64,000 nucleotides of DNA, taken from positions 1 through 64,000 of the forward strand of contig JAFQBD010000068.1 in assembly GCA_017416795.1 (NCBI GenBank), in the 5' to 3' direction. This DNA comes from Bacillota bacterium. Its GTDB lineage: Bacteria; Bacillota; Clostridia; Peptostreptococcales; Anaerovoracaceae. Position 1 is the first letter of the stretch. Each line of letters starts with the position of its first letter. The position numbers were made by a program, and so were the translations under genes. The notes under the pieces were generated by a model that was not told the DNA's origin, ran no database searches, and worked only from the letters and a program-made list of their open reading frames with translations. Below are positions 33,641 through 43,898 of the stretch, piece by piece.

Positions 33641-34264
33641 ATGTCAAAAGTGACAATGCTGAACATGGCAGGTCAGGAAGTCGGAGCAATCGAGTTAAAA
33701 GACGCGATCTTCGGAATCGAACCTAACCAGAACGCAGTTCATGCGGTAGTTAAGAATATTTTAGCCAACAGAAGACAGGGTACTCAGTCTGCTAAGACAA
33801 GAGCTGAAGTCAGAGGGGGCGGAAGAAAGCCTTTCAGACAGAAGGGAACAGGTCGTCATAGACAGGGAAGCTCCACAGACCCTTCACAGGTTGGAGGCGG
33901 TGTGGTATTCGCACCAAAGCCAAGAAGCTACAGATACACATTACCTAAGAAGCTGAGAAGACTGGCGATGCTGTCAGCACTCTCATCAAAGGTTCAGGAA
34001 AACGAAATGATCGTTATCGACGAAATCAAGTTCGAAGAACCTAAGACAAAAGAAATGGTAAAGATGCTGGAAGCAGTTAAGGCTGGAAAGAAAGCACTGA
34101 TCGTAACAGCTGAAAAGGATTACAACATTGTTAAGTCCGCAGCTAACATTCCTGGAGTAAGAACAGCACTGGTAACAACAATGAACGTTTATGACATCAT
34201 CAACCACACAAACTTCATCGTTACTAAGGAAGCTGTAGAAAAGATTGAGGAGGTGTACTCATAA
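33641..34264 (+). CDS. rplD: 50S ribosomal protein L4
   Basis: 207 residues. Exit-tunnel loop visible as [19 protein letters not shown] near residue 63. In E. coli L4 is the repressor of this operon; whether it acts on the leader here is unknown. Its stop overlaps the rplW start (TAATG). Confidence 0.98.
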   Translation: MSKVTMLNMAGQEVGAIELKDAIFGIEPNQNAVHAVVKNILANRRQGTQSAKTRAEVRGGGRKPFRQKGTGRHRQGSSTDPSQVGGGVVFAPKPRSYRYTLPKKLRRLAMLSALSSKVQENEMIVIDEIKFEEPKTKEMVKMLEAVKAGKKALIVTAEKDYNIVKSAANIPGVRTALVTTMNVYDIINHTNFIVTKEAVEKIEEVYS

Positions 34265-34554
34265 TGAAAACGCCTTACGATGTAATTATCAAGCCTGTAA
34301 TCTCCGAAAAGAGTATGGACGCAGCACAGGTTAAGAAATACACATTCAAGGTTGCAGTAGACGCTAACAAGACAGAAGTTAAGAACGCTGTTGAAGAAAT
34401 CTTCGATGTGGAAGTTGCAAAAGTAAACATTATGAACGTTGTAGGAAAGCAGAAGAGAATGGGAAGATACGTTGGTATGACTGCTGCTACTAAGAAGGCA
34501 GTTGTAACACTTACTGAAAACAGTAAGGAAATCGAATTCTTCCAGAGTCTGTAA
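34264..34554 (+). CDS. rplW: 50S ribosomal protein L23
   Basis: 96 residues, [14 protein letters not shown] start, docking site for trigger factor and SRP at the tunnel exit. Coupled to rplD by a 1-nt overlap; GGAGG inside rplD. Confidence 0.98.
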   Translation: MKTPYDVIIKPVISEKSMDAAQVKKYTFKVAVDANKTEVKNAVEEIFDVEVAKVNIMNVVGKQKRMGRYVGMTAATKKAVVTLTENSKEIEFFQSL

Positions 34555-34575
34555 GATAACAGGAGGTAGACATAA

Positions 34576-35409
34576 ATGGGAATTAAAAAATACAATCCGA
34601 CCACTCCTGGTTTAAGAGGAATGACAGTTTCCACATTTGAGGAAATCACTTGCACTACACCGGAAAAATCACTGACAGTAACACTGAAGAAGCATTCCGG
34701 AAGAAACTCAAGAGGTAAGATCACTGTAAGACACAGAGGCGGCGGATACAGACCTAAGTACAGAATCGTAGACTTCAAGAGAAATAAGGACGGTATTCCT
34801 GGTAAAGTTGCTACTATCGAATACGATCCAAACAGAACAGCTAACATCGCTCTGATCAACTATGCAGACGGCGAAAAGAGATACATCATCGCTCCTAACA
34901 AACTGAACGTTGGTGACGTGATCGTATCAGGCGCAGACGCTGACATCAAGATCGGTAACGCTCTTCCACTGGCAAACATCCCTGTAGGTACAATCATCCA
35001 CAACGTGGAACTGAAGCCTGGCAAGGGTGGACAGATGGTAAGATCAGCAGGTAACGGCGCTCAGCTGATGGCTAAGGAAGGCCAGTATGCACAGGTTAGA
35101 CTTCCTTCCGGCGAAGTTAGAAAAGTAAGAATCGAATGTAGAGCTACAATCGGCGAAGTTGGTAACCTCGATCACCAGAACATCCAGATCGGTAAAGCTG
35201 GTAGAAAGAGACACATGGGTATCAGACCTACAGTAAGAGGTTCCGTAATGAACCCTAACGATCACCCTCACGGTGGTGGTGAAGGTAAGGCTGGAATCGG
35301 TCGTGTAAGCCCTGTAACACCTTGGGGTAAGCCTGCACTTGGTTACAAGACAAGAAAGAAGAACAAAGCTTCTAACCAGTATATCGTAAAGAGAAGAAAT
35401 GAAAAATAA
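34576..35409 (+). CDS. rplB: 50S ribosomal protein L2
   Basis: 277 residues. Conserved C-terminal block with [21 protein letters not shown] (His essential for peptidyl transfer region) near residue 218. SD AGGAGGT 8-9 nt before the ATG. rpsS follows after 19 nt. Confidence 0.98.
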   Translation: MGIKKYNPTTPGLRGMTVSTFEEITCTTPEKSLTVTLKKHSGRNSRGKITVRHRGGGYRPKYRIVDFKRNKDGIPGKVATIEYDPNRTANIALINYADGEKRYIIAPNKLNVGDVIVSGADADIKIGNALPLANIPVGTIIHNVELKPGKGGQMVRSAGNGAQLMAKEGQYAQVRLPSGEVRKVRIECRATIGEVGNLDHQNIQIGKAGRKRHMGIRPTVRGSVMNPNDHPHGGGEGKAGIGRVSPVTPWGKPALGYKTRKKNKASNQYIVKRRNEK

Positions 35410-35428
35410 TTAGGAAGGAGCAACTATA

Positions 35429-35704
35429 ATGGGAAGATCACTTAAAAAGGGACCTTTCGTAAACGAAAAGCTGCTGAAAGCTATCATCGATATGAACGCA
35501 GCTAACGAAAAGAAAGTCATCAAAACATGGTCAAGACCATCAACTATATTCCCGCAGATGGTTGGACATACAATCGCTGTTCATGACGGCAAAAAGCACG
35601 TGCCTGTATATATCACAGAAGATATGGTAGGACACTGACTGGGAGAATTTGCTCCTACTAGAAACTACAGAGGACACGCAGCAGACAAGAAGTCCAAGAA
35701 ATAA
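35429..35704 (+). CDS. rpsS: 30S ribosomal protein S19 with an in-frame UGA at codon 70
   Basis: S19 is essential and binds the head of the 30S with S13. The reading frame opens normally ([15 protein letters not shown]) but meets TGA at 35636-35638, codon 70. After the TGA the same frame continues [21 protein letters not shown] to a TAA at 35702-35704, giving the full usual length of 91 residues. In normal S19 the UGA position is Lys or a similar residue (G-H-K-L-G-E-F). Stopped at UGA, the protein would have 69 residues and lose its conserved end. There is no frameshift. UGA is a real stop elsewhere here (3438, 9560, 10792). Possible causes: base-call or consensus error, a natural nonsense mutation, or read-through; the codon is followed by CTG, a leaky context. 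Confidence 0.9.
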
Positions 35705-35722
35705 GAAAGGAGATAATTGAAA

Positions 35723-36061
35723 ATGGAAGCAAAAGCAATTGCAAAGTACGTAAGAATGTCTCCTATCAAGCTGAAGCCTGTTACTGACTTAGTAAGAGGA
35801 AAAGACTTGGACGAGGCACTGAACATTTTAAAGTTCACACCTGGTAAGGGTGCTGAAATCGTAGAAAAGGTTGTTAAATCAGCAGCTGCTAACGCAGACG
35901 TTAAGGAAATGAACACTGACAATCTTTATGTAGCCGAAGTTTATGCTCACCAGGGCCCAACAATGAAGAGATGGAGAGCCGGATCACAGGGTAGAGCATC
36001 AATCATCTTAAAGAGATCAAGCCACGTTGGCGTAACTCTTAAAGAAAAGGAGGTTAAGTAA
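35723..36061 (+). CDS. rplV: 50S ribosomal protein L22
   Basis: 112 residues from ATG 35723 ([16 protein letters not shown]), AAAGGAG 10 nt upstream; a TTG at 35717 is too close to it. The tunnel loop is the [18 protein letters not shown] region near residue 77. The stop overlaps the rpsC start (TAATG). Confidence 0.97.
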   Translation: MEAKAIAKYVRMSPIKLKPVTDLVRGKDLDEALNILKFTPGKGAEIVEKVVKSAAANADVKEMNTDNLYVAEVYAHQGPTMKRWRAGSQGRASIILKRSSHVGVTLKEKEVK

Positions 36062-36933
36062 TGGGTCAGAAAGTAAGTCCACACGGCCTTAGAGTAGGTG
36101 TTATCAAAGATTGGGATTCAAAATGGTATGCAGATAAGAATAAGTTTGCTGACTACCTGATCGAAGACAACAAGGTAAGAGAATTCGTAAAGAAGAAGTT
36201 ATACGCTGCAGGCGTTTCCAAGGTTGTTCTGGAAAGAACTGCAGAAAACAAGCTGAAGGTTATCGTTATGACAGCTAAGCCTGGTATGGTTATCGGAAGA
36301 TCCGGAGACGGAATCGATGCACTGAAGGCTGAACTGGAAAAGATGACTGGAAAGACTATCGTAATAGATATCAAAGAAGTTAGAAGAGCAGAACTGGATG
36401 CACAGCTGACAGCAGAAAGCATCGCTCAGGCTCTCGAAAGAAGAGTTTCCTTCAGAAGAGCTATGAAGCAGGCTATCGGCAGAACAATGAAGGCTGGAGC
36501 TAAGGGAATCAAGGTTCTCACATCCGGAAGACTTGGCGGAGCTGAAATCGCTAGATCCGAAAAGTACAGCGAAGGTAATGTTCCTCTGCACACTCTCAGA
36601 GCTGACATCGACTACGGCTTTGCAGAAGCTGATACAACTTACGGTAAGCTGGGCGTTAAGGTTTGGATCAACCACGGAGAAATCCTTGACAAGGGTCTGA
36701 AATCAGCTGTTCCTGAAGAGCCTAAGAGAGAAAAGAGAGGCAGAAGAGACGGCGAAAGAAGACCTAGAAGAGATGGTGAAAGAAGACCTAGAAGAGACGA
36801 CAGAAGAAATGAAAGAGCTGAAGCTCCTAAGGCAGTTAACCCAAGAGTAAGAAAGACTCCAAAGGTTGAACCTCAGGTAGAAGAAGCACAGGTTGAAGCA
36901 GTAGAAGCAGTAGCTGAAGAATCAGCTGAATAA
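36061..36933 (+). CDS. rpsC: 30S ribosomal protein S3 with long C-terminal extension
   Basis: 290 residues against the usual 210-230. The first 210 are normal: KH domain with [13 protein letters not shown] near residue 78 and the C-terminal domain with [22 protein letters not shown] near 165 (split here for length). After residue 220 comes an extra tail: a basic part with two near-identical RRDGERRP repeats and [11 protein letters not shown], then an acidic part rich in Glu/Val/Ala. Such tails occur in some Clostridia and are probably disordered; a helicase or mRNA-entry role is speculation. Confidence 0.96.
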   Translation: MGQKVSPHGLRVGVIKDWDSKWYADKNKFADYLIEDNKVREFVKKKLYAAGVSKVVLERTAENKLKVIVMTAKPGMVIGRSGDGIDALKAELEKMTGKTIVIDIKEVRRAELDAQLTAESIAQALERRVSFRRAMKQAIGRTMKAGAKGIKVLTSGRLGGAEIARSEKYSEGNVPLHTLRADIDYGFAEADTTYGKLGVKVWINHGEILDKGLKSAVPEEPKREKRGRRDGERRPRRDGERRPRRDDRRNERAEAPKAVNPRVRKTPKVEPQVEEAQVEAVEAVAEESAE

Positions 36934-36962
36934 TAGACATTGGTGAAAGGAGGACACTCGTC

Positions 36963-37397
36963 ATGTTAATGCCAAAGCGCGTTAAACGCAGAAGAGTCCA
37001 CAGAGGCAGAATGAAAGGTAAGGCTACAAAGGGCAACAATATCACTTACGGTGATTTCGGTCTCGTAGCTACTGAATGTGGATGGATAACTTCAAATCAG
37101 ATCGAAGCAGCCAGAATCGCTATGACAAGATCTGTTAAGAGAGGCGGTAAGGTTTATATCAAGATCTTCCCTCATAAATCAGTAACAAAGAAGCCTGCTG
37201 AAGTACGTATGGGTTCCGGTAAAGGTGCTCCTGAGTACTGGGTAGCAGTAGTTAAACCGGGCAGAGTAATGTTCGAAATCGAAGGTGTTACAGAAGCTCA
37301 GGCTAGAGAAGCTATGAGACTTGCTGGTCACAAGCTGCCGGTTAAGACTAAATTTGCCATCAAGGAAAAAGAAACAGCAAAGGGTGGTGAAGCATAA
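36963..37397 (+). CDS. rplP: 50S ribosomal protein L16
   Basis: 144 residues, start [18 protein letters not shown], tRNA-binding loop with [19 protein letters not shown] near residue 78. AAAGGAGG 8 nt upstream. One-nt overlap with rpmC (TAATG). Confidence 0.98.
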   Translation: MLMPKRVKRRRVHRGRMKGKATKGNNITYGDFGLVATECGWITSNQIEAARIAMTRSVKRGGKVYIKIFPHKSVTKKPAEVRMGSGKGAPEYWVAVVKPGRVMFEIEGVTEAQAREAMRLAGHKLPVKTKFAIKEKETAKGGEA

Positions 37398-37591
37398 TGG
37401 AATTAAAGAAAATGAGAGAAATGACAGAAGCGGAACTGAATGCAGAACTGATGAAAATGAAGAAAGATCTGTTCAATCTCAGATTCCAGCACGTTACAGG
37501 ACAGCTTGAAAACCCTGTTAAAATGCGTGAAACAAAGAGAGATATCGCAAGAGTAAAGACTATCATCAGAGAAAAAGAACTGGCTAAGTAA
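37397..37591 (+). CDS. rpmC: 50S ribosomal protein L29
   Basis: 64 residues, two-helix protein with the LFNLRFQHVTGQLENP motif. Coupled to rplP. Confidence 0.98.
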   Translation: MELKKMREMTEAELNAELMKMKKDLFNLRFQHVTGQLENPVKMRETKRDIARVKTIIREKELAK

Positions 37592-37609
37592 AGGAAAGGA
37601 GGATGTATT

Positions 37610-37870
37610 ATGGCAGTTGAAAGAAACAGAAGAAAGACAAGAGTCGGTATCGTAACAAGCGATAAGATGGATAAGACTGTTGTTGTTGCAGTTGAAGACT
37701 TCGTAAGACATTCCCTTTACGGAAAAGCAGTAAAGAGAACTAAGAAAGTCAAGGCTCACGACGAAAATAATGAATGCCAGATTGGCGATAAAGTTAGAAT
37801 CATGGAAACAAGACCTCTGTCAAAGGACAAGAGATGGAGACTTGTGAACATCGTTGAAAAAGTGAAGTAA
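37610..37870 (+). CDS. rpsQ: 30S ribosomal protein S17
   Basis: 86 residues; [15 protein letters not shown] and the [20 protein letters not shown] motif. SD AAGGAGG 7-8 nt before the ATG. Confidence 0.98.
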   Translation: MAVERNRRKTRVGIVTSDKMDKTVVVAVEDFVRHSLYGKAVKRTKKVKAHDENNECQIGDKVRIMETRPLSKDKRWRLVNIVEKVK

Positions 37871-37885
37871 AGGAGGCGCCTAGTA

Positions 37886-38254
37886 ATGATTCAGACTGAA
37901 ACAAGATTAAAGGTTGCTGACAACTCCGGCGCTAAAGAGCTTTTATGCATCCGTATACTGGGAGGCACAAGCCGTCAGTATGCTAACATCGGTGATGTTA
38001 TCGTATGTGCAGTAAAAGACGCAACACCGGGCGGAGTAGTAAAGAAGAGCGACGTTGTAAGAGCTGTTGTAGTTAGATCAAAGAGCGGTGCCAGAAGAGC
38101 AGACGGCAGCTACGTTAAGTTTGACCAGAACGCAGCAGTTATCATAAAGGACGATTTACAGCCGGTTGGAACTCGTATCTTCGGACCAGTTGCAAGAGAA
38201 CTGAGAGATAAGGGCTTCATGAAGATTGTATCCTTAGCACCGGAAGTATTATAG
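37886..38254 (+). CDS. rplN: 50S ribosomal protein L14
   Basis: 122 residues, starts [18 protein letters not shown]; contains [15 protein letters not shown] and [17 protein letters not shown] 10 nt upstream. Confidence 0.98.
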   Translation: MIQTETRLKVADNSGAKELLCIRILGGTSRQYANIGDVIVCAVKDATPGGVVKKSDVVRAVVVRSKSGARRADGSYVKFDQNAAVIIKDDLQPVGTRIFGPVARELRDKGFMKIVSLAPEVL

Positions 38255-38264
38255 GAGGTTACAG

Positions 38265-38570
38265 ATGCGTATTAAAAAAGATGATACAGTAATCGTACTT
38301 GCCGGTAAAGACAAAGGAAAGACTGGTAAAGTATTAAAGGCTATGCCAAAAGAAGGCAGAGTAATAGTAGAAGGCGTTAACGTTCAGACTAAGCACCAGA
38401 AGCAGACTCAGAAGGAAGCAGCTGAGATCAAGCATCAGGAAGGTCCTATCAACGTATCAAACGTTATGTACTATGACACAAAGGCAAAAACACCGAGCAG
38501 AATCGGTTACAAAGTAGAAGACGGCAAGAAGGTTAGAGTAGCTAAGAAAACCGGCGCCGTAATAGACTAA
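38265..38570 (+). CDS. rplX: 50S ribosomal protein L24
   Basis: 101 residues with an N-terminal KOW motif ([19 protein letters not shown]). AGGAGG 5-6 nt upstream, overlapping the rplN stop region. Confidence 0.98.
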   Translation: MRIKKDDTVIVLAGKDKGKTGKVLKAMPKEGRVIVEGVNVQTKHQKQTQKEAAEIKHQEGPINVSNVMYYDTKAKTPSRIGYKVEDGKKVRVAKKTGAVID

Positions 38571-38587
38571 GAAAGGAGGAGACGATA

Positions 38588-39130
38588 GTGGCAGCTAGAT
38601 TAAGAGAAACATATAAGAATGACGTGTTCCCTGCACTGAGAGAACAGTTCAAATATGAAAACGTAATGGAAATCCCTAAGCTGGAAAAAGTTACAATCAA
38701 CATGGGTCTGGGCGAAGCTAAGGAAAACGCTAAGATCATGGAAAGCGCAGTTGAAGAAATCAGCCTGATCACAGGTCAGAGACCTGTAGTTACAAAGGCA
38801 AGAAAGTCCATCGCTAACTTCAAAGTTAGACAGGGCATGCCTGTAGGCGCTAAGGTTACTTTAAGAGGCGACAATATGTACGAGTTCATCGATAAGCTTT
38901 TCAACATCGCTCTTCCAAGAGTAAGAGACTTTAAGGGCGTTAGCAAGAACTCATTCGATGGTAGAGGAAACTACTCAATGGGTATCAAGGAACAGCTCAT
39001 CTTCCCTGAAATCAACTACGATAAGGTTGACACAATCAAGGGAATGAACATCGTATTCACTACAACAGCAAAGACAGACGAAGAAGCAGCTGCACTGCTG
39101 GCTGGTCTGGGAATGCCGTTTGAAAAATAG
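38588..39130 (+). CDS. rplE: 50S ribosomal protein L5
   Basis: 180 residues, GTG start at 38588 with AAAGGAGG 9 nt upstream. [18 protein letters not shown] near residue 26 and the 5S rRNA contact [14 protein letters not shown] near 65. Confidence 0.98.
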   Translation: MAARLRETYKNDVFPALREQFKYENVMEIPKLEKVTINMGLGEAKENAKIMESAVEEISLITGQRPVVTKARKSIANFKVRQGMPVGAKVTLRGDNMYEFIDKLFNIALPRVRDFKGVSKNSFDGRGNYSMGIKEQLIFPEINYDKVDTIKGMNIVFTTTAKTDEEAAALLAGLGMPFEK

Positions 39131-39145
39131 TTTAGGAGGCAAACC

Positions 39146-39331
39146 ATGGCAAAAACTTCATTAAAGGTTAAGCAGCAGAGAAAACCTAAGTTTTCAACTC
39201 GTGCTTACACAAGATGCAGAATTTGCGGAAGACCACACTCAGTACTGAGAAAGTATGGAATCTGCCGTATCTGTTTCAGAGAGCTTGCTTACAAGGGTGA
39301 AATTCCTGGCGTAAAGAAAGCTTCCTGGTAA
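39146..39331 (+). CDS. rpsZ: 30S ribosomal protein S14, zinc type
   Basis: 61 residues, the short form, with zinc ligands C24, C27, C40 and C43. Only this copy of S14 is in the window. AGGAGG 8 nt upstream. Confidence 0.98.
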   Translation: MAKTSLKVKQQRKPKFSTRAYTRCRICGRPHSVLRKYGICRICFRELAYKGEIPGVKKASW

Positions 39332-39421
39332 GAATATATAAGTTAAAACTACTATCCGTTAAGTTGTAAACGCCCGCTCCGGCGAGCGACACAATACTGA
39401 TGGAGGAAGGAGAACAAAAAA
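39332..39421 (+). other. Spacer rpsZ-rpsH with a short hairpin
   Basis: 90 nt, longer than most gaps of the operon. CGCTC-CGGC-GAGCG forms a 5-bp hairpin at 39376-39389. A TATATAAG at about 39334 could be a weak internal promoter. Nothing else is seen. Confidence 0.3.
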
Positions 39422-39820
39422 ATGACAATGACAGATCCAATTGCGGATATGCTGACAAGAATCAGAAATGCTAACACAGCAGGACATCCGACAGTTGACA
39501 TTCCTGCTTCAAAGATGAAGAAGTCAATCGCAGGAATCCTTAAGGAAGAGGGCTATATCGAAGATTTCAAAGTAACAGAAGACAACAAGCAGGGTGTCAT
39601 CACAGTTACTATGAAGTATGGTCCTGATAAAGAAAGAGTAATCAGCGGAATCAGAAAGATTTCAAAGCCTGGCCTGAAGTCATATGCAAAGGCTAACGAA
39701 ATTCCAAGAGTTCTGGGCGGCCTGGGAATCGCTATCATCTCCACTTCAAAGGGAGTTATCAGCGATAAGGAAGCTAGAAAGCTGGGAATCGGCGGCGAAG
39801 TAATCTGTTATGTATGGTAA
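39422..39820 (+). CDS. rpsH: 30S ribosomal protein S8
   Basis: 132 residues. [14 protein letters not shown] start and the C-terminal [26 protein letters not shown] that contacts helix 21 of 16S rRNA. ATG 39422 has AAGGAG 9 nt upstream; the ATG at 39428 is too far. Confidence 0.97.
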   Translation: MTMTDPIADMLTRIRNANTAGHPTVDIPASKMKKSIAGILKEEGYIEDFKVTEDNKQGVITVTMKYGPDKERVISGIRKISKPGLKSYAKANEIPRVLGGLGIAIISTSKGVISDKEARKLGIGGEVICYVW

Positions 39821-39841
39821 TTTGGTAGGAGGAAATAGAAA

Positions 39842-40384
39842 ATGTCAAGAATAGGTATCAAGCCGATCACTCTTCCTGCCGGCGTAGAGGTTTCAGTAAG
39901 TGACAAGAACGTTGTTACAGTTAAGGGACCTAAGGGCGAACTGCAGGAACAGATCAGCGCATTATTAAACGTAGAAATCAATGAAGGCGTAGTAACAGTT
40001 TCAAGAGACAGCGATGAAGCTGAAAAGAGATCACAGCACGGTCTGGCTAGAACTCTGATCAACAACATGGTTGTTGGCGTAACTGAAGGCTACTCAAAGA
40101 AGCTTCAGCTGGTAGGCGTAGGATACAAGGCTGAAAAGAAAGGTAAGACACTGGTACTGAACCTGGGATACTCCCATCCAATCGAAATGGAAGATCCTGC
40201 AGGTATCGAAACAGAAGTACCTGATGCTACTACAGTAATCGTTAAAGGTATAGATAAAGCGCAGGTTGGCAACTATTCTGCGAATATCAGAGCTTGGAGA
40301 AGACCTGAACCTTACAAGGGCAAGGGAATCAAGTACGATGGCGAAGTTATTCGTAGAAAAGAAGGTAAGACCGGAGCACAGTAA
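39842..40384 (+). CDS. rplF: 50S ribosomal protein L6
   Basis: 180 residues, two-domain protein; [16 protein letters not shown] start and C-terminal [22 protein letters not shown] 8 nt upstream. Confidence 0.98.
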   Translation: MSRIGIKPITLPAGVEVSVSDKNVVTVKGPKGELQEQISALLNVEINEGVVTVSRDSDEAEKRSQHGLARTLINNMVVGVTEGYSKKLQLVGVGYKAEKKGKTLVLNLGYSHPIEMEDPAGIETEVPDATTVIVKGIDKAQVGNYSANIRAWRRPEPYKGKGIKYDGEVIRRKEGKTGAQ

Positions 40385-40402
40385 GGAAAGGAGAATTAGA
40401 AA

Positions 40403-40768
40403 ATGGCTAAAGAAAGCAGAAAAGATAAGCGTGTTGCCAGACATCAGAGAATTAGAAAAAACCTTTCCGGTACTCCTGAAAGACCTAGACTCTGCGTGTT
40501 CAGAAGCAATAAGAACATTTCAGTTCAGATTATCGACGATGTTAACGGAGTTACACTTGCTTCAGCTTCAACTATCGATAAGGAATTAAAGTCCGAAATC
40601 GCATATGGCGGAAACAAGGAAGCTGCTAAGGCAGTTGGAGAAGCTATCGCTAAGAGAGCACTGGCAAAAGGTATCGAAGAAGTTACTTTTGACAGAGGCG
40701 GATTCCTTTATCACGGAAGAGTTAAGGAACTTGCAGACGGTGCTCGTGAAGCAGGTTTGAAATTCTAA
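40403..40768 (+). CDS. rplR: 50S ribosomal protein L18
   Basis: 121 residues, 5S rRNA binding; basic N-terminus, [20 protein letters not shown] near residue 27, and C-terminal [30 protein letters not shown] upstream. Confidence 0.97.
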   Translation: MAKESRKDKRVARHQRIRKNLSGTPERPRLCVFRSNKNISVQIIDDVNGVTLASASTIDKELKSEIAYGGNKEAAKAVGEAIAKRALAKGIEEVTFDRGGFLYHGRVKELADGAREAGLKF

Positions 40769-40783
40769 CAGGAGGTAAGTTGA

Positions 40784-41287
40784 ATGCGAAATACTATAGA
40801 TGCATCCAAGCTGGACTTAAAAGAAACTATTGTAAGCATCAGACGTGTTGCTAAAACCGTTAAGGGTGGTAGAAACATGAGATTCAGCGTTACAGTAGTT
40901 GTAGGCGACGGCGAAGGACATGTAGGCGTTGGCCTCGGCAAGGCTCAGGAAATTCCTGAAGCAGTAAGAAAAGCTACAGAAGATGCTAAGAAAAAACTGA
41001 TAACAGTTCCTACAGTAGGAACAACAATCCCTCACAGAAACTTAGGCGTATTCGGTGCAGGCAGAGTTCTGCTGATGCCGGCTGCTCCTGGTACAGGAGT
41101 AATCGCAGGTTCATCAGTACGTACAGTACTGGAAGCTGCAGGTATCAAGGACATCAGAGCTAAGTCCATCGGATCAAACAACACAGGAAACATGGCTTAC
41201 GCAACTCTCGAAGGGCTTAAGACTATGATGACTGTTGAACAGGTTGCTGCTAGAAGAGGAAAGACTAAGGAAGAAATCTTAGGATAA
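40784..41287 (+). CDS. rpsE: 30S ribosomal protein S5
   Basis: 167 residues. dsRBD-like N-half ([20 protein letters not shown]) and [17 protein letters not shown] near residue 105. AGGAGGT upstream. Confidence 0.98.
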   Translation: MRNTIDASKLDLKETIVSIRRVAKTVKGGRNMRFSVTVVVGDGEGHVGVGLGKAQEIPEAVRKATEDAKKKLITVPTVGTTIPHRNLGVFGAGRVLLMPAAPGTGVIAGSSVRTVLEAAGIKDIRAKSIGSNNTGNMAYATLEGLKTMMTVEQVAARRGKTKEEILG

Positions 41288-41300
41288 GGAGGAAGAAACA

Positions 41301-41483
41301 ATGGCAAAAATGATTAAAGTCACATTGACAAAAAGTGTTATTGGCGCTTCCCCAAAGCAGAGAAAAGTTGTAGAAGCGTTAGGACTTAAGAAGATGCACC
41401 AGTCAGTTGAACTTGTTGACTCCCCTGTAACAAGAGGAGCAGTTAACAAGGTATCGCATCTTTTAACTGTAGAAGAGTTATAG
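41301..41483 (+). CDS. rpmD: 50S ribosomal protein L30
   Basis: 60 residues; [32 protein letters not shown] 7-8 nt upstream. Confidence 0.98.
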   Translation: MAKMIKVTLTKSVIGASPKQRKVVEALGLKKMHQSVELVDSPVTRGAVNKVSHLLTVEEL

Positions 41484-41503
41484 GATAGGGAGGTGCGAGA
41501 ATA

Positions 41504-41944
41504 ATGAAACTGCATGAATTAAGAGCGGTTCCTGGTGCTACTAGAGCACCTAAGAGAAAGGGCCGCGGTACAGCTACTGGCCAGGGTACAACTGCTGGTA
41601 GAGGTATGAACGGACAGAAATCAAGAAGCGGCGGCGGCGTTAGACCTGGATTCGAAGGCGGCCAGATGCCACTTTACAGAAGAATCCCTAAGAGAGGATT
41701 CACAAACATTTGGGGAACTGAATACACAGTTCTGAATGTTGAAGACCTGAACAAGTTTGAAGCAGGCACAGTAGTAACTCCTGAAATGATCATGGAAGCT
41801 GGCCTTGCTAAGCAGGTAAAAGACGGTATCAAGGTTTTAGGAAACGGAACTCTCGATAAGAACCTGACAGTTCAGGCTCACAAATTCAGCAAGACTGCAA
41901 TCGAAAAAATCGAAGCTGCCGGAGGAAAGGCAGAGGTGCTCTAA
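41504..41944 (+). CDS. rplO: 50S ribosomal protein L15
   Basis: 146 residues; Gly/Arg-rich N-terminal arm ([25 protein letters not shown], here split), [18 protein letters not shown] near residue 47. One-nt overlap with secY (TAATG). Confidence 0.97.
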   Translation: MKLHELRAVPGATRAPKRKGRGTATGQGTTAGRGMNGQKSRSGGGVRPGFEGGQMPLYRRIPKRGFTNIWGTEYTVLNVEDLNKFEAGTVVTPEMIMEAGLAKQVKDGIKVLGNGTLDKNLTVQAHKFSKTAIEKIEAAGGKAEVL

Positions 41945-43227
41945 TGGAGATGATCAGAACAGTTGCAAAAGCATGGAAAATTCCTGATATCAGGAAGAAA
42001 ATCGTATTCACACTGTTGATGCTGGTAGTCTTCAGAGTAGGCTCACTGATCCCAGTACCGGGAATCGACAGAGAAATACTCGCGCAGACATTTGACAGCG
42101 AAACAGGACTTTTTGCTCTGTTCAATCTGTTCTCCGGAGGCGCATTCAGTCAATTCACCATATTTGCTTTAAGTATCACACCGTACATCACAGCATCTAT
42201 CATACTCCAGCTGTTGACTATAGCCATTCCTTCACTTGAAAGACTGGCTAGAGAAGGCGTTGAAGGAAGAAAGAAGATCGCTGCGTACACTAGATACCTG
42301 ACTGTAGTTCTGGCAATCATCCAGGCTATCGGCGTATCTATCGGTCTCTTCAGACAGGCACTGATCAGCACTGACTTCTTCTCAGTAGCTGTGATCGTAC
42401 TGGTACTTACTGCAGGTACAACATTCCTTATGTGGTTAGGTGAACAGATCAATGAACATGGTATTGGAAACGGTATCTCACTGATAATCTTTGCAGGTAT
42501 CGTATCAAGACTGCCATCCGCTATCCAGGAAGTATGGACTAAGATTGCAGACGGCAGCATGAGCATCGTTACATTGATAATCTTCGTAATCTTCTGCGTA
42601 CTGGTAATCGTAGGCATCATCTACATCCAGCAGGGTCAGAGAAGAGTCCCTGTACAGTATGCGAAGCGAGTTGTAGGAAGAAAGATGTATGGCGGACAGG
42701 CGACACACATCCCGATGAAAGTAAATCAGGCGGGCGTTATCCCTGTAATCTTCGCTATGTCATTCCTGCAGTTCCCACTGACTATCACTTACTTTATGGA
42801 TCCTGCAAGCGGAGCTGCACAGTGGATCGAAAAGTGGCTGTCACCAATGGGATCACCGGGCGTATGGGTATATGCAGCATTCAACGTAGTGCTGATCATA
42901 TTCTTCACTTACTTCTATACATCAGTAACATTCAACCCTGTTGAAGTTGCTCACAACATGAAGGCAAATGGAGGATTTATCCCTGGTATCAGACCTGGTA
43001 AAGCTACCATTGAATATCTCAACAGAGTAATGACAAGAATCACTTTCGTAGGTGCTGTATTCCTCGCTGCAGTAGCTATCCTGCCAACACTGGTAAGTGA
43101 ACTGGGCGGACTGAACTTCCACTTCGGCGGTACTTCACTGCTGATCGCGGTAGGCGTTGCCCTTGACACAATGAAGCAGCTGGAACAGCAGATGGTTATG
43201 AGAAACTATCAAGGATTCCTGAAATAA
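41944..43227 (+). CDS. secY: Preprotein translocase subunit SecY
   Basis: 427 residues, ten membrane helices forming the protein-conducting channel. VGSLIPVPGIDR near residue 30 before the plug, SLIIFAGIVSRLPSAI near 178 and GFIPGIRPGKATIEYLNRV near 343. Translation coupled to rplO by TAATG. Confidence 0.98.
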   Translation: MEMIRTVAKAWKIPDIRKKIVFTLLMLVVFRVGSLIPVPGIDREILAQTFDSETGLFALFNLFSGGAFSQFTIFALSITPYITASIILQLLTIAIPSLERLAREGVEGRKKIAAYTRYLTVVLAIIQAIGVSIGLFRQALISTDFFSVAVIVLVLTAGTTFLMWLGEQINEHGIGNGISLIIFAGIVSRLPSAIQEVWTKIADGSMSIVTLIIFVIFCVLVIVGIIYIQQGQRRVPVQYAKRVVGRKMYGGQATHIPMKVNQAGVIPVIFAMSFLQFPLTITYFMDPASGAAQWIEKWLSPMGSPGVWVYAAFNVVLIIFFTYFYTSVTFNPVEVAHNMKANGGFIPGIRPGKATIEYLNRVMTRITFVGAVFLAAVAILPTLVSELGGLNFHFGGTSLLIAVGVALDTMKQLEQQMVMRNYQGFLK

Positions 43228-43251
43228 GATAACAGGAACAGGAGGTTAAGT

Positions 43252-43896
43252 ATGAATTTAATATTATTAGGCCCTCCGGGAGCAGGTAAAGGCACTCAGG
43301 CGGCAAAGATAATCGAAAAGTACGACATCCCTCATATTTCAACTGGAGATATATTCAGAGCCAACATCAAGGCTGGAACTGAACTCGGTAAAAGAGCTCA
43401 GGAATATATGAATAAAGGTCAGCTGGTTCCTGATGAGCTGGTTGTAGAAATCGCTACAGACAGACTTAAGGCTGACGACTGTCAGAAGGGCTTCCTTCTT
43501 GACGGGTTCCCAAGAACTGTATTCCAGGCAGAAGAACTGGATAAGTTCCTGGCAGAACAGGGAAAGAAGATCGATCACGTACTGGACATCGATGTTAATA
43601 AAGAAGAGTTGATGATCAGACTGACAGGAAGAAGAGTATGCAAAACATGCGGAGCTTCTTTCCACGTTGTAAACATCCCTCCTAAAAAGGAAGGTATCTG
43701 CGACGTTTGCGGAGCAGAACTGGTTCAGAGAGCTGATGACAACGAAGAAACTGCAGCTAACAGAATCGAAGTTTACAACAATGAAACTAAACCATTGGTT
43801 GATTACTATGAAAAGGCCGGCAATATCGCTCATATCGACGGAACTATCGGTCTTGAAAATGTATTCAATGCCATCGTAGAGGTTGTAGGTGAGTAG
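43252..43896 (+). CDS. adk: Adenylate kinase, zinc-lid type
   Basis: 214 residues. P-loop GPPGAGKGTQ at residues 7-16, AMP-binding DGFPRT near 84, and a lid domain with four zinc cysteines, C130, C133, C150 and C153, as in Gram-positive enzymes. Equilibrates ATP, ADP and AMP. AGGAGG 8 nt upstream; map follows after 2 nt. Confidence 0.98.
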   Translation: MNLILLGPPGAGKGTQAAKIIEKYDIPHISTGDIFRANIKAGTELGKRAQEYMNKGQLVPDELVVEIATDRLKADDCQKGFLLDGFPRTVFQAEELDKFLAEQGKKIDHVLDIDVNKEELMIRLTGRRVCKTCGASFHVVNIPPKKEGICDVCGAELVQRADDNEETAANRIEVYNNETKPLVDYYEKAGNIAHIDGTIGLENVFNAIVEVVGE

Positions 43897-43898
43897 GT

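Noticed and set aside
35429..35704. A changed genetic code with UGA as a sense codon
   Set aside because: UGA ends yjjP (3438-3440), the lipoprotein gene (9560-9562) and the first permease (10792-10794), two of them in ATGA overlaps typical of real stops. Only rpsS has an internal UGA.
35600..35704. Frameshift in rpsS
   Set aside because: The conserved C-terminal sequence continues in the same frame, so no insertion or deletion is present.
36720..36830. Short repeats in rpsC as a CRISPR or mobile element trace
   Set aside because: They are in-frame codon repeats for Arg/Asp-rich protein, two units only, with no spacers.
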